DNA of 50,475 nt from Bradyrhizobium genosp. SA-3 (GTDB taxonomy: Bacteria; Pseudomonadota; Alphaproteobacteria; Rhizobiales; Xanthobacteraceae). The stretch spans positions 1 to 50,475 of the forward strand of contig NZ_PSRT01000059.1 of the NCBI RefSeq assembly GCF_004212635.1. Reading direction: 5' to 3'. Shown here piece after piece: positions 8,914-17,921 of this stretch. The first letter of the stretch is position 1, and the number at the start of each line of letters is the position of its first letter. The notes under the pieces are model-generated. The model worked only from the letters and a program-made list of their open reading frames with translations. It was not told the DNA's origin and ran no database searches. The position numbers were made by a program, and so were the translations under genes.

Positions 8914-10194
8914 CTACTTCTTGCTGTAGCTGATGCGATAGATCGCGCCGGCCCAGTCGTCGGCGACGAGGATCGAGCCGTCCTTGGCGAGAATGATGTC
9001 GGCGGGACGGCCGAGATAGCCCTGGTCACCCTCGAGCCAGCCGGAGGCGAAGATCTCCTGCTTGGGGTTCTTGCCGTCGGGCCCGACGATCACGCGCACG
9101 ATGCGCGCGCCCTGATACTTGTGGCGATTCCAGGAGCCGTGCTCGGCGATCAGGATGTTGTTCTTGTAATCGGCGGGGAATTGGTCGCCGGTGTAGAACT
9201 TCATGCCGAGCGGAGCGACATGCGCGCCGAGATTCAGCACCGGCGGCGTGAACTCGGAGCACTTGTGGCCCATCGCAAACTTGTCATCGGGCAAATTACC
9301 CTGGTGGCAATAGGGATAGCCGAAATGCTCGCCGATCTTGTTGATCATGTTCAGCTTGTCCGAGGGCAGATCATCGCTGATCCAGTCGCGGGCATTCTCG
9401 GTGAACCAGTACTTGCCGGTGCGCGGATCGACGTCGCCGCCGACGGAGTTGCGGACGCCGAGCGCCCAGATCTCGGCATTGCCGGTCTTGGGATCGACGC
9501 GCCGGATCTGTGCGACGCTGGTCGGCGGGATGCCGATATTGAAGGGCGGCCCGAACGGCAGGAAGAACCAACCATCCTTGTCGACCGAGATGTATTTCCA
9601 GCCATGCGCGGCATAGGACGGCATGTCGTCATAGACGACCTTGCCGTCGCCGAGCTTGTCGAGATTAGCTTCGGCGTCGTCGTAGCGGATCAGCTTGTCG
9701 ACGGCGATGACATAGAGCGCGCCATCCTTGAAGGCGAGACCGGTGGGCATGTTGAGCCCCTTGAGGACGGTCTTGACCTCCTTCTTTCCGTTGTTGTCCT
9801 TGATGGCATAGACGTTGCCGAGGCCGAACGAGCCGACGAACAACGTGCCCTTGTCACCCCAGGCCATTTGCCGCGCGGCGAGCACGCCGGAGGCGTAGAC
9901 CTCGATCTTGAAGCCCGGCGGCAGCTTGATCTTCTTCATCATCGCCGCGAGCTCGGACTCCGACGCGCCGGTCGGCGGACCCGATGGCGGCGCCAGGCCC
10001 TTCTGTGCCTCGGTCTCGTCGCCGAGGAACCAGTCGTCCGGCGGATGGGTCCAGAACTCCTTGGTGCCGGATTCGTATTTCTTCAGCGTCCGATTCTTGT
10101 CCTGCTGTTGCGCGTTGCCAGCGCTGGTCCCCGCGAGAAGGGCAACCGCTGCAAGCGCCAGGACGGATTGAAAGACGGATTTATGGAATTTCAT
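8914..10194 (-). CDS. PQQ-dependent sugar/sorbosone dehydrogenase family protein, periplasmic
   Basis: 426 residues with a signal peptide (1-28, ending TSAGNAQ). The mature part has beta-propeller repeats typical of the soluble glucose/sorbosone dehydrogenase family: LPPGFKIEVYASGV..ARQMAWG, GLNMPTGLAFKDGALYV, WALGVRNSVGGDVDPRTG, NILIAEHGSWNR, YLGRPADIILAKDGSILVADD. Family members oxidise sugars or alcohols with PQQ in the periplasm; the substrate here is unknown and PQQ binding is inferred from the family. The start at 10194 has AGGGGAG upstream. A diheme cytochrome c, the likely electron acceptor, follows downstream. Confidence 0.85.
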   Translation of the reverse strand: MKFHKSVFQSVLALAAVALLAGTSAGNAQQQDKNRTLKKYESGTKEFWTHPPDDWFLGDETEAQKGLAPPSGPPTGASESELAAMMKKIKLPPGFKIEVYASGVLAARQMAWGDKGTLFVGSFGLGNVYAIKDNNGKKEVKTVLKGLNMPTGLAFKDGALYVIAVDKLIRYDDAEANLDKLGDGKVVYDDMPSYAAHGWKYISVDKDGWFFLPFGPPFNIGIPPTSVAQIRRVDPKTGNAEIWALGVRNSVGGDVDPRTGKYWFTENARDWISDDLPSDKLNMINKIGEHFGYPYCHQGNLPDDKFAMGHKCSEFTPPVLNLGAHVAPLGMKFYTGDQFPADYKNNILIAEHGSWNRHKYQGARIVRVIVGPDGKNPKQEIFASGWLEGDQGYLGRPADIILAKDGSILVADDWAGAIYRISYSKK

Positions 10195-10575
10195 CGCGTC
10201 ACTCCCCTAAGGCAGCCGTCAGGGCTGCACGTTGTTTTATTTTGCTAGTCGAGAGGCGAAGTTTTGGGTCCGTCGGACGACAGACGCAAAAAAGGTTAGC
10301 ACATCTGCGAACGGTGAGAAGCGCGCCGCGTGCACCGCGGTTGCGCTCCGTGAAAATTGAGACGGATCGTCAATGAGCAGCGAACGCCGCGACGACAACG
10401 CTCTCGCTGCAGCGCGGAATCAAATGGCGCGTGGATCGTTCGCAGGCGGCATGAGGGTAAGACCTACAAAAAATGCGAAAACAACCCCATGCACAGTAGA
10501 ACGGCTCAGGCCGGCTTGTTCTCGGTGACGCCGGACAGACATTTGAAGCGTCGAGCAAGATAGCAATCGCGGCGC
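10195..10575. other. Intergenic region upstream of the dehydrogenase gene
   Basis: About 380 bp between the starts of the dehydrogenase and the end of the epimerase gene. The first 30 bp hold the dehydrogenase ribosome site. At 10474-10500 lies a short element found again at 50140-50166. The short frames seen here on either strand are arginine-rich and have no recognisable family, so no gene is called. Confidence 0.5.
10474..10500 (+). repeat. Short dispersed element (GAAAACAACCCCATGCACA), copy 1
   Basis: GAAAACAACCCCATGCACA is preceded by TGC and followed by GTAGAA. The second copy at 50140-50166 differs by one base before the core (TGT) and lacks one G after it. No symmetry and no coding signal were seen. 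Function unknown. Confidence 0.7.
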
Positions 10576-11561
10576 TCACGAGGCGACGGGATAGGGCCCA
10601 TCGTCGAACACCGTGTCATGATAGCCTTTCGATCCGATCTCGCGCGCCAGCGTGCTGCGAAAATCGCGGTCACCATGCAGGCTGCGCAGCACATGCGCGA
10701 AGTCGAATTCGGGCCGCCAGCCCAGCTCACGCCGCGCGCGTTCATTGACATAGATGCGGTCGATCTCGGGGAAGAGGCGCCAGCCGCGCCCCGCATAAAG
10801 CTGCGCACAATCCGGATAGAGCTCGCGCACGACACTGGCGGCATCGCGCGCGAGCGCCGCGAGATGGCGTTGCTCGAACGGGCTCGTGGCCGAGACGATG
10901 TAGCGGGCAAACCCGATTCTGGGCGCGCGCTCGGCGGCAAGCAGGTGGGCGCTCACCGCGTCCGCGATATCCAGCCGGCGATAGAGCAGCTCGTTGGCCT
11001 GCGCGTTCTCGGTCGTGTACGCCGATCGCATCGCCAGATCGTCATCGGCTTCCGGAAAGAAGCGCGAGGTCCGCAAGATGACGACCGGCAGGGCACGCTC
11101 GCGAAAGAACAGCTCGCAGAGGTTCTCGGCCATCAGCTTGGTCGTGCCGTAGATGTTCTTCGGCACCGGCGGCAGGTCCTCGGTAACCCACACGGCGGCC
11201 TGTCCCGCTTCCGGCCTGAGCTGCGAGCCGAACGCGCTGGTGGTGCTGGTGAAGACAAAACTCTTCACGCCGGTGGCCGCGGCGCCTCGAGCAGATTGAG
11301 CGTGCCGGTGAGGTTGGTGTCGACGAAATCCTGCTTGCCGTGGGTCGCCACATGCGGCTTGTGCAGCGTCGCGGTGTGGATCACCGCGGTGACGCCGTCC
11401 ATCTGGCGCTGGACGAAGGCTGGGTCGACGATCGAGCCGACGGCATCGGTGAAAGGCGATGCCTTCAAATCTATCCCGCGCGCGGGCGAGCCGCGCCCCC
11501 GCAGCGTCCGGAGGATGGCCTCCCCGAGGTGGCCTGCGCTGCCCGTGACTAGGATTGTCAT
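10576..11561 (-). pseudogene. NAD-dependent epimerase/dehydratase, interrupted by a -1 frameshift
   Basis: The gene is split into two frames. The 5' part (11561 down to about 11284) starts MTILVTGSAGHLGEAILRTL, with the Rossmann TGxxGxxG, and ends in NLLEAPRPPA. The 3' part (from about 11276 to 10576) continues VKSFVFTSTTSAFG and contains the catalytic YGTTK. Neither half would work alone, while the joined product of about 328 residues has the normal length of an extended short-chain dehydrogenase. Adding one base in the GC run at 11277-11286 restores the frame. The 5' stop overlaps a GTG (GTGA), so two coupled proteins are formally possible but unlikely. The substrate is probably a nucleotide sugar. 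Confidence 0.75.
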
Positions 11562-11637
11562 TTGGGACCCAATACAGCCGCCAGTGGCGTGGAAAACCAC
11601 GGCCCGACTCGGTTTAGCTGGATGCTCTGGGAAAAAA

Positions 11638-11712
<75 letters not shown>

Positions 11713-11984
11713 ATCCTGTGTCGGTCGCGTGACGCGCCGGCAACGGCTGTCGTATGCCAAAAGCGGGAGGGGAATGCAACAGCTACCGGCGGCATAGATT
11801 CGCAATCGGAGGCCCGATATGGACCCTGAATGCGACCAAATCGCCCGAAACTGCCCCGGAACCGGCGAATCGGCCGCAACGGATTGAAATTCGGCCGTCC
11901 CGGCCCAATTTAGGAGCCGACGACGCGCATCTGCATCGACGACGTGCTAAACAGCCGCCATTCCAGACATGACGAGGGGATCCC

Positions 11985-12908
11985 GTGACGATCATCGACC
12001 AGGGTAACGGAGCGGCGGGCCCGGCCGCCGCCGATCTGATCAAGGACACCACCACCCAGACCTTCGTGAAGGACGTCATCGAGGAATCGAAGCGCCAGCC
12101 GGTGCTGATCGATTTCTGGGCGGAGTGGTGCGGCCCCTGCAAGCAGCTCACCCCGGTCCTGGAAAAGGCAGTCAAGGCGGCCAAGGGTAAGGTCAAGCTG
12201 GTCAAGATGAACATCGACCAGCACCCGGCGATTCCGGGCCAGATGGGCATCCAGTCGATCCCGGCCGTGATCGCCTTCGTCAACGGCCAGCCGGCCGACG
12301 GCTTCATGGGAGCGGTGCCGGAGAGCCAGGTCAATGCCTTCATCGAGCGACTGACCAAGGGCGTGACCGCGCCGGGCGAGGTCAACGTCGCCGAGATCGT
12401 GCAGGAGGCCGAGGCCGTGCTCGCCGAGGGCGACACGGCTGCGGCAGCGCAGATCTATGCCGAGGCGCTGCAGCATGATTCGACCAACATCGCGGCGCTT
12501 GCGGGCCTTGCGAAGTGCTACGCGGTCTCCGGCGCGATGGAGCAGGCCAAGCAGACGCTGGCCATGGTGCCGGAATCCAAGCGCAACGATCCCGCTGTGA
12601 AAGCCGTGCAGACCACGATCGACCTCGCCGAGCAGGCTGAAGCGCTGGGGCCGGTGGCCGAGCTGGAACAGAAAGTCGCCGCAAACCCGCTCGATCATCA
12701 GGCACGATTCGATCTCGCCACCGCGCTCAATGCGCAAGGCAATCGCGCGGCCGCCACCGAGCAGTTGCTCGAGATCATCAAGCGCGACCGCAAGTGGAAC
12801 GACGACGGCGCCCGCAAGCAGCTGGTGCAGTTCTTCGAGGCCTGGGGCGGCACGGATGATGCAACCGTCGAGGGACGCAAACGTTTGTCGACGATCCTGT
12901 TTTCGTAG
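11985..12908 (+). CDS. cnoX: Thioredoxin-TPR co-chaperone, CnoX/YbbN-like
   Basis: 307 residues. The N-terminal thioredoxin domain has FWAEWCGPCK with the CGPC redox pair at 49-52, and SIPAVIAFVNG with the cis-proline. The C-terminal half (about 130-300) is built of TPR-like helices (AEAVLAEGDTAAAAQIYAEAL, then FDLATALNAQGNRAAATEQLL). This is the layout of CnoX/YbbN, a chaperedoxin that protects proteins under oxidative stress and hands them to GroEL or DnaK. Unlike the E. coli protein (SXXC), it keeps a full CXXC, so it may also be redox-active. The start is the GTG at 11985. It is followed 32 bp later by a LON-domain gene, probably in one operon. Confidence 0.88.
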   Translation: MTIIDQGNGAAGPAAADLIKDTTTQTFVKDVIEESKRQPVLIDFWAEWCGPCKQLTPVLEKAVKAAKGKVKLVKMNIDQHPAIPGQMGIQSIPAVIAFVNGQPADGFMGAVPESQVNAFIERLTKGVTAPGEVNVAEIVQEAEAVLAEGDTAAAAQIYAEALQHDSTNIAALAGLAKCYAVSGAMEQAKQTLAMVPESKRNDPAVKAVQTTIDLAEQAEALGPVAELEQKVAANPLDHQARFDLATALNAQGNRAAATEQLLEIIKRDRKWNDDGARKQLVQFFEAWGGTDDATVEGRKRLSTILFS

Positions 12909-12940
12909 GGCGTGCTGGCAACGCCAGGGGGACCGGGCAG

Positions 12941-13618
12941 ATGCCGATCAACATCGAATATCGCGGGCCCGCCGACCTGCCGGAGATCATTCCGGTATTT
13001 CCGCTGCCGGGCGCGCTGCTGCTGCCCCGCGGCCAGATGCCGCTGAACATCTTCGAGCCGCGTTACCTTTCGATGGTCGACGATGCCTTGCGCGACGGCC
13101 ATCGCCTGATCGGCATGATCCAGCCTGATGTGGCGCACTCGCCGAAGGATTCGGACAAGCCGGCGCTGTTCCGCGTCGGCTGCGTCGGCCGCATCACCCA
13201 GCTCGCCGAATCCGGCGATGGCCGCTACATCCTCGAGCTCACCGGCGTCTCACGCTTCAAGGTGGTCGAGGAGCTCGACGTGCTGACCGCCTACCGGCAG
13301 TGCAAGGTGGATTTCTTCGCCTTCGTCGACGATTTCACCGCGCGCATGGGCGAGGACCAGGTCGATCGCGAAGCGCTGCTGGCGGTGCTGGCGGACTTCC
13401 TGAAGGCCAACAACCTCAAGGTCGATTGGGAGGGCGTCGAGAGCGCCCCCAACGAGGCACTGGTCAACGCGCTGGCGATGATGTCGCCCTATGGACCCGC
13501 GGAGAAGCAGGCCATGCTGGAAGCGCCGGACCTGAAGACCCGCGCCGAGATCCTGATCGCGGTCACCGAGATGGACCTTGCCAAGAGGCGCACCAGCGGC
13601 GATCCGCCGCTGCAGTAA
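12941..13618 (+). CDS. LON peptidase N-terminal (substrate-binding) domain protein
   Basis: 225 residues corresponding only to the N-terminal domain of Lon: IIPVFPLPGALLLPRGQMPLNIFEPRYL at the start, then GCVGRITQLAESGDGRYILELTGVSRF. No ATPase or protease domain follows, so this is the stand-alone form, possibly a substrate adaptor. It sits directly behind the CnoX-like gene, which suggests a shared protein quality-control role. The next gene is on the other strand only 12 bp after the stop. Confidence 0.9.
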   Translation: MPINIEYRGPADLPEIIPVFPLPGALLLPRGQMPLNIFEPRYLSMVDDALRDGHRLIGMIQPDVAHSPKDSDKPALFRVGCVGRITQLAESGDGRYILELTGVSRFKVVEELDVLTAYRQCKVDFFAFVDDFTARMGEDQVDREALLAVLADFLKANNLKVDWEGVESAPNEALVNALAMMSPYGPAEKQAMLEAPDLKTRAEILIAVTEMDLAKRRTSGDPPLQ

Positions 13619-13630
13619 CGGCCTGAATGC

Positions 13631-16132
13631 TCACGCAGCGCGGATGGCCGCTCCGGAGCCTTCCCGCAGCATTCGAGCGACGTCGGACGCAGGCATCGGC
13701 CGGCTGAAATAGTAGCCTTGCGTTTCGGCGCACCCCTCTTCACGGAGGATATCCAGCTGCTCCTTCGTTTCGACGCCTTCGGCGGTCGTCGTCTTGCCGA
13801 GGCTGACTGCGAAACGAACCACTGCTCGCGCCAGATGGTGCGCCTCTGCCCTTGCGCTGGATAGTTCGTTGACGAAACTGCGGTCGATCTTGACCTTGTC
13901 GAACGGGAATCTTTGCAGAAAGCTCAGCGATGAATAGCCAGTGCCGAAATCGTCCAGGGCGATTCGCACGCCGAGCTCGCGCAGCTGAGCGAGGACTGCA
14001 AAAACAGCCTCGCTATCATGCATGATCACGGTCTCGGTGACCTCGAGCTCGAGCCTGTGCGGCGCAACTCCTGAACTCGCCAGCGCGCCGACAATGACCG
14101 GAACAAGCTCCGTGCTCCTGAATTGGGCGGGAGACAGGTTGATTGCGATCCTGACATATGCAGGCCATTTGGCAGCTTCCGCGCAGGCGGTCCTCAAGAC
14201 CCATTCTCCCAGCGGCACGATCAAGCCGGTCTCCTCCGCAAGCGGAATGAATTCGCTCGGCAGGACCAGGCCTCGCTGCGGGTGATGCCAGCGTAGCAAG
14301 GCCTCGAAGCCGATGGTCTTGCCGGTGGCAGCGCTGACGAACGGCTGGTAGTGAAGCTCGAATTGACGGCCGGCAAGCGCATCCACCATGTCGCGCTCCA
14401 GGTTGCGTCGCGCATGCATGAGCTCGTCGAGTTCCGGCTCGAAGAAACGGAATGCACCGCGTCCGCCACTCTTGGCCGAGTAGAGCGCGAGATCCGCGCT
14501 CTTCATGATCACGTCGGAATCGTTGCCATCGCGCGGCGCGATGGCAATGCCGATGCTGGTGCCCACCGTGACCCGGTGATCGCCGAGATCGAAGGGTTCG
14601 CAAAGCGCCTTTCTGATGTTCTCGGCAAGGGCGGCGGCCTCCACGGCCGGGTTGGTCACGTAATCGATCACCGCGAACTCGTCGCCGCCCAGTCGGGCAA
14701 TCAACGCGGTTTCCGAGGTGCATTCGCGCAGACGCGCAGCGACGGCGCGCAGCAGGGAATCGCCCGCCGGATGTCCAAGCGTGTCGTTGACTTCCTTGAA
14801 GCGATCGAGGTCGAGCATGAGCACGGCCAGATCGAGGCCGCCGTTGCGCGTAACCGCAATGGCATGCTCCATCCGTTCCCTGAGCAGCACGCGATTTGGC
14901 AGATCGGTCAGCGCGTCGTGTTGCGCCATATGAGTGATCTTGGCCTCGGACCGGCGTTGCTCGGTAACATCGAGATGCGTGGCCACCCATCCGCCGCCGG
15001 CCATCGGCTGTCGCGTCACGCGGATCAGCCGACCATCCGCAAACTCGTCGATCCTGCTCGAGACTGCATCGAACGGCAAAGCCGCCAATTTCGAGATGAA
15101 TTGCTCGGCAGCACCCTCGCTGGAATCGCCCTTGAGGATTCCCTTCACAATACGATGCCTGATGATGTCGGTGTGCGATGTCCCCGTCCGCAGCAGTTCC
15201 GGCGGCAACCGATACAGTCGGGCATAGCGCTCGTTGCACACGACAAGCCGCTTCTCCGCATCGAACATGCAAAGGCCCTCGACCATGTGGTCGATGGCCG
15301 TGTCCAACCTGAGCTTCTGTTCCTGCAATTCTTTCTGCGAGCCTTCCAGCTGCTGCCGGGCATCCGAAAGCTGGCTGATGATCTCCTCGAACTTGGCGGT
15401 TCTGCTTGCCAGGCGACGATCGGCCAGCACGCCGATCAGGCTCATGCCCAGCACAGACAGCGCGACACCGGCGATAGCCAGCGCGAGCACGGCCGGAGAA
15501 AGCGACAGGGCGCCCGTCGCACGCGTTGGATCCGGCGTGATCTGCACGGCACCCATGGCCGTGAAGTGATGCGATACGATGGCGAGCGTCAGCAGGACCG
15601 CCGCTGCGAGCGTGCCCCGGTAGTTCTGATACTTGATCGCGACGACCAGGGCGGCATAGCCGAGGCACATGCCCAGAAGGATCGAGACGAATACGAGGTC
15701 CAGCGACCAGGCGACGCGGCCCGGCACTTCAAGTGCCCACATTCCGAGATAGTGCATGCTGGCAATGCCGCCGCCGATGATGACGCCGCCGGCCCCCGCG
15801 CGCCACCGGCCGGAATCGCCGACCGCAACGCCGAAGCCCCCCGAGGTCAGCAGCATTGCCGTCGCAAGCGAAAGTGCCGTCAGCACGATTCCGTAGCCGG
15901 TCGTAACGCCGGGCTCGTAGGCGAGCATGGCGACGAAATGCGTCGCCCAGATTCCGTATCCGATGGCGGCGCCGGCAATCGCGATCCAGATCAGCCGCGT
16001 TCTTGCATGCGCCGCGATCGCACGATGGAAGATACTGACTGCAACAATACTCGCGACGAAGCAGACCAGGCCAGCGAGCACGACGAGCCGGAAGTCATGC
16101 TCGACGGTAAGGCAAGACAAAACGCGGAACAT
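13631..16132 (-). CDS. MHYT-PAS-GGDEF-EAL c-di-GMP signalling protein
   Basis: 833 residues. A seven-helix MHYT sensor comes first, with its three motifs ATHFVAM (about 65), SMHYLGM (about 127) and SHHFTAMGA (about 188), proposed to hold copper and sense a diatomic gas. A coiled stretch and a PAS domain (about 280-395) follow. The GGDEF domain has intact GGDEF (482-486) but no RxxD inhibitory site in front. The EAL domain has intact EALLRW (610-615), NLSPAQF, DDFGTGYSSL and KIDRSFV. Both synthesis and hydrolysis of c-di-GMP are therefore possible. The start at 16132 (MFRVLSCL) has GGAG eight bases upstream; two earlier ATGs are in frame. Confidence 0.92.
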   Translation of the reverse strand: MFRVLSCLTVEHDFRLVVLAGLVCFVASIVAVSIFHRAIAAHARTRLIWIAIAGAAIGYGIWATHFVAMLAYEPGVTTGYGIVLTALSLATAMLLTSGGFGVAVGDSGRWRAGAGGVIIGGGIASMHYLGMWALEVPGRVAWSLDLVFVSILLGMCLGYAALVVAIKYQNYRGTLAAAVLLTLAIVSHHFTAMGAVQITPDPTRATGALSLSPAVLALAIAGVALSVLGMSLIGVLADRRLASRTAKFEEIISQLSDARQQLEGSQKELQEQKLRLDTAIDHMVEGLCMFDAEKRLVVCNERYARLYRLPPELLRTGTSHTDIIRHRIVKGILKGDSSEGAAEQFISKLAALPFDAVSSRIDEFADGRLIRVTRQPMAGGGWVATHLDVTEQRRSEAKITHMAQHDALTDLPNRVLLRERMEHAIAVTRNGGLDLAVLMLDLDRFKEVNDTLGHPAGDSLLRAVAARLRECTSETALIARLGGDEFAVIDYVTNPAVEAAALAENIRKALCEPFDLGDHRVTVGTSIGIAIAPRDGNDSDVIMKSADLALYSAKSGGRGAFRFFEPELDELMHARRNLERDMVDALAGRQFELHYQPFVSAATGKTIGFEALLRWHHPQRGLVLPSEFIPLAEETGLIVPLGEWVLRTACAEAAKWPAYVRIAINLSPAQFRSTELVPVIVGALASSGVAPHRLELEVTETVIMHDSEAVFAVLAQLRELGVRIALDDFGTGYSSLSFLQRFPFDKVKIDRSFVNELSSARAEAHHLARAVVRFAVSLGKTTTAEGVETKEQLDILREEGCAETQGYYFSRPMPASDVARMLREGSGAAIRAA

Positions 16133-16334
16133 CCAATATCGCTCCATCGCCAATAGTGTCGATGGTGGTCGGGCTAAACGTCGTTCGCGTTAATTTTGTG
16201 CAACGCCTGATTGCATGCTTACCAGCGCGTTAATGCTTCCGGCGCAATTCAATTTTGCCGAGCATTGCGCATGCGTCCTACCGCAATCGCGCCCAAGCCG
16301 AGGAAATAACGCGTGCAACGATGGCAAGTTAATC

Positions 16335-16928
16335 CTAGAGGCGATTGCGGATGCGCTTGCGTCCGGTGAACATCGCGCGGATCAGGTTCTCGCGCTGGAG
16401 AATCCCCATCAGCACCACGCCGAGCACGTGCAGCACGACCAGGACGATGACCGCGTCCGATGAATAATGGTGGGCATCCTCGACCCACCAGACGCCGAAA
16501 AAGGTGACGGTCACCGACATCACGCCCGTGATGGTCGATACCGCGAGCGAGACCAGCAGCGCTACCAGCATCAAGGTGCCGGCGGGGTTGAGCCCGATAT
16601 AGCGGCCGGTGATGCCGCGGCGCAGATTCCAGAGATAGTGTGGTGCGGCGCGCAACCTGACGCCGACCATCCGGAAGCGCGAATAGCGGCTTCCCATCAA
16701 GCCCCAGAGCAGACGAAAGGCGAGCAGGCCGATGACCGCATAGCCGACGATGCGGTGAAGGCCGTCATAGACGGTCGGCGTGAACCACGCCATCAGAACT
16801 GAGATCGCAAGCAGCCAATGCCAGAGGCGCAGCGGGAGATCCCAGACCGCGACCGTCCGCGAAACGATTCGATTCGCGGGGGTCCTGTCGGACGCCCCGC
16901 GCGTTTGTCGCGCCGCTTCTTCCATCAA
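16335..16928 (-). CDS. Cytochrome b561-type membrane protein
   Basis: 197 residues. VWDLPLRLWHWLLA near residue 29 begins the first of four membrane helices and carries a haem-binding histidine. Further histidines lie in YDGLHRIVGY and in VVLHVLGVVL near the end, as in bacterial cytochrome b561 and Ni-Fe hydrogenase-type cytochromes b. It should carry electrons in the inner membrane. A PepSY-like secreted protein gene lies 46 bp upstream on the same strand, a common pairing, so the two are probably one operon. Confidence 0.88.
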   Translation of the reverse strand: MMEEAARQTRGASDRTPANRIVSRTVAVWDLPLRLWHWLLAISVLMAWFTPTVYDGLHRIVGYAVIGLLAFRLLWGLMGSRYSRFRMVGVRLRAAPHYLWNLRRGITGRYIGLNPAGTLMLVALLVSLAVSTITGVMSVTVTFFGVWWVEDAHHYSSDAVIVLVVLHVLGVVLMGILQRENLIRAMFTGRKRIRNRL

Positions 16929-16974
16929 GCCCGTTTCGCTTTGGGGCTCACTTGCCGCAGTTTACTTGCGCAGC

Positions 16975-17253
16975 TTACTTGGCAATCGTGTGCTTCAGGC
17001 TGAGGTCTTCGGGGCTGTAGAACAGCTCGTAGAGCTTGCCTTCCTTGACGCCGTAGACCTCATAGCACGAGCCTTCGATCTTGGAGCGCCGCACCTCGTA
17101 GCCCAGCGCCTTGGCCTTGGCTTCGGCTTCGCTGGCCGGCTTCCACGACGCCTTGTCGAGCTTGGTGCAGTCCTTGAAACCGTCGGCCATGGCCGCCGAT
17201 CCCGTACCAATCCCGATCGTCAGCGCAATGGCAACAACACGAATGACCTTCAC
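16975..17253 (-). CDS. Small secreted PepSY-like protein
   Basis: 92 residues. The preferred start is a GTG at 17253 with a strong AAGGAG six bases upstream; it gives MKVIRVVAIALTIGIG, a clear signal peptide ending near AAMADG. The alternative ATG at 17334 would bury this signal behind 27 residues, so it is rejected. The mature part (WKPASEAEAKAKALGYEVRRSKIEGSCYEVYG) follows the PepSY helix-plus-strands pattern, with two cysteines. PepSY domains are often found with cytochromes b, as here. Role unknown, perhaps tuning the partner cytochrome. Confidence 0.8.
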   Translation of the reverse strand: MKVIRVVAIALTIGIGTGSAAMADGFKDCTKLDKASWKPASEAEAKAKALGYEVRRSKIEGSCYEVYGVKEGKLYELFYSPEDLSLKHTIAK

Positions 17254-17462
17254 GAACGTCTCCTTCTCTGTCGTGTGCGCTGTGTGCTCAGCGCGAAGCG
17301 CAGCCGAAGGAAGCAAAGGCGAAGGTGAAGTCAATCCGGTTCGAGGGTGACCGGTCTTAGATTCGTTCTAATGGTCGCCAAAAGATCAGCGCTCTCCGTA
17401 TGCAGCGCGCATTTGAAGCGCCGCTGCGGCCTTACGCCTCATGGGCCAAAACGCGGGGGCCG

Positions 17463-17813
17463 CTAGTAGCCGGCAACCGCAAGCGCCACCACAGTGCCCA
17501 TGCCGACCCAGCCAAAGTGGCGGCCGCGCGTCGCGAAGGCATTGGCGAGTGCCGCGAAGCCGAACACGACGGCGAGCGTCACGATGATCCAGTGCCGGGC
17601 CAGGTTCGACTGCATCCAGGGCGCGGCGAGCAGCAGCACGCCGCCACCGATCCACGCCACCGTGCCGGCCTGCCACACCAAGCGGATCAGCGTACGAAGG
17701 CGCAGCGGTTCGATCGTGGCGCGAGCGAACACTTTGGTCTCGCCGAGCATACCATGGATCAGCGCCAGTACGACCGCGGCGGCGCCGGAGCATTGCAGCA
17801 GAAGGTCGCGCAT
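17463..17813 (-). CDS. Small membrane protein of unknown function
   Basis: 116 residues with four predicted membrane helices (about 8-24, 46-66, 73-91, 99-115) and a conserved-looking LIHGMLGETKVFAR after the first. No domain is recognised. The start at 17813 has GGAG eight bases upstream. It is divergent from a TetR-family gene, and a palindrome lies 28 bp before its start, so it is the likely regulatory target of that repressor. A longer overlapping frame on the same strand is arginine-rich and was not accepted. Confidence 0.7.
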   Translation of the reverse strand: MRDLLLQCSGAAAVVLALIHGMLGETKVFARATIEPLRLRTLIRLVWQAGTVAWIGGGVLLLAAPWMQSNLARHWIIVTLAVVFGFAALANAFATRGRHFGWVGMGTVVALAVAGY

Positions 17814-17840
17814 GACGGAAACTCCCGATCCATCAGTTGT

Positions 17841-17901
17841 CCATACAGTCGTGTATGGTATGGACCCGGGCGCGGTGACCTGTCAATACACTAGTGTATG
17901 G
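17841..17901. promoter_or_regulatory. Pair of TetR-type operators
   Basis: CCATACAGTCGTGTATGG (17841-17858) has arms CCATACA/TGTATGG. CAATACACTAGTGTATGG (17884-17901) contains the perfect 14-bp palindrome ATACACTAGTGTAT. The half-sites match (ATACA/TGTAT) and the centres are about 43 bp apart, near four helical turns. One site lies close to each of two divergent genes, a membrane protein and a TetR regulator, as expected for an autoregulated repressor. Binding is inferred. Confidence 0.75.
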
Positions 17902-17921
17902 TCAGGCCCTGGGAACCCGAC

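Noticed and set aside
8533..10248. 571-codon open frame antisense to the cytochrome c and PQQ-type dehydrogenase genes
   Set aside because: Crosses two signal-peptide genes, a terminator and a repeat; no domain recognised.
14351..16156. 601-codon open frame antisense to the MHYT-GGDEF-EAL gene
   Set aside because: Arg/His/Asp-rich composition with no family, exactly mirroring a clear gene; typical third-position GC shadow.
17386..17793. 135-codon frame overlapping the small membrane protein on the same strand
   Set aside because: Arg-rich with no hydrophobic pattern; the other frame has four membrane helices and a good ribosome site.
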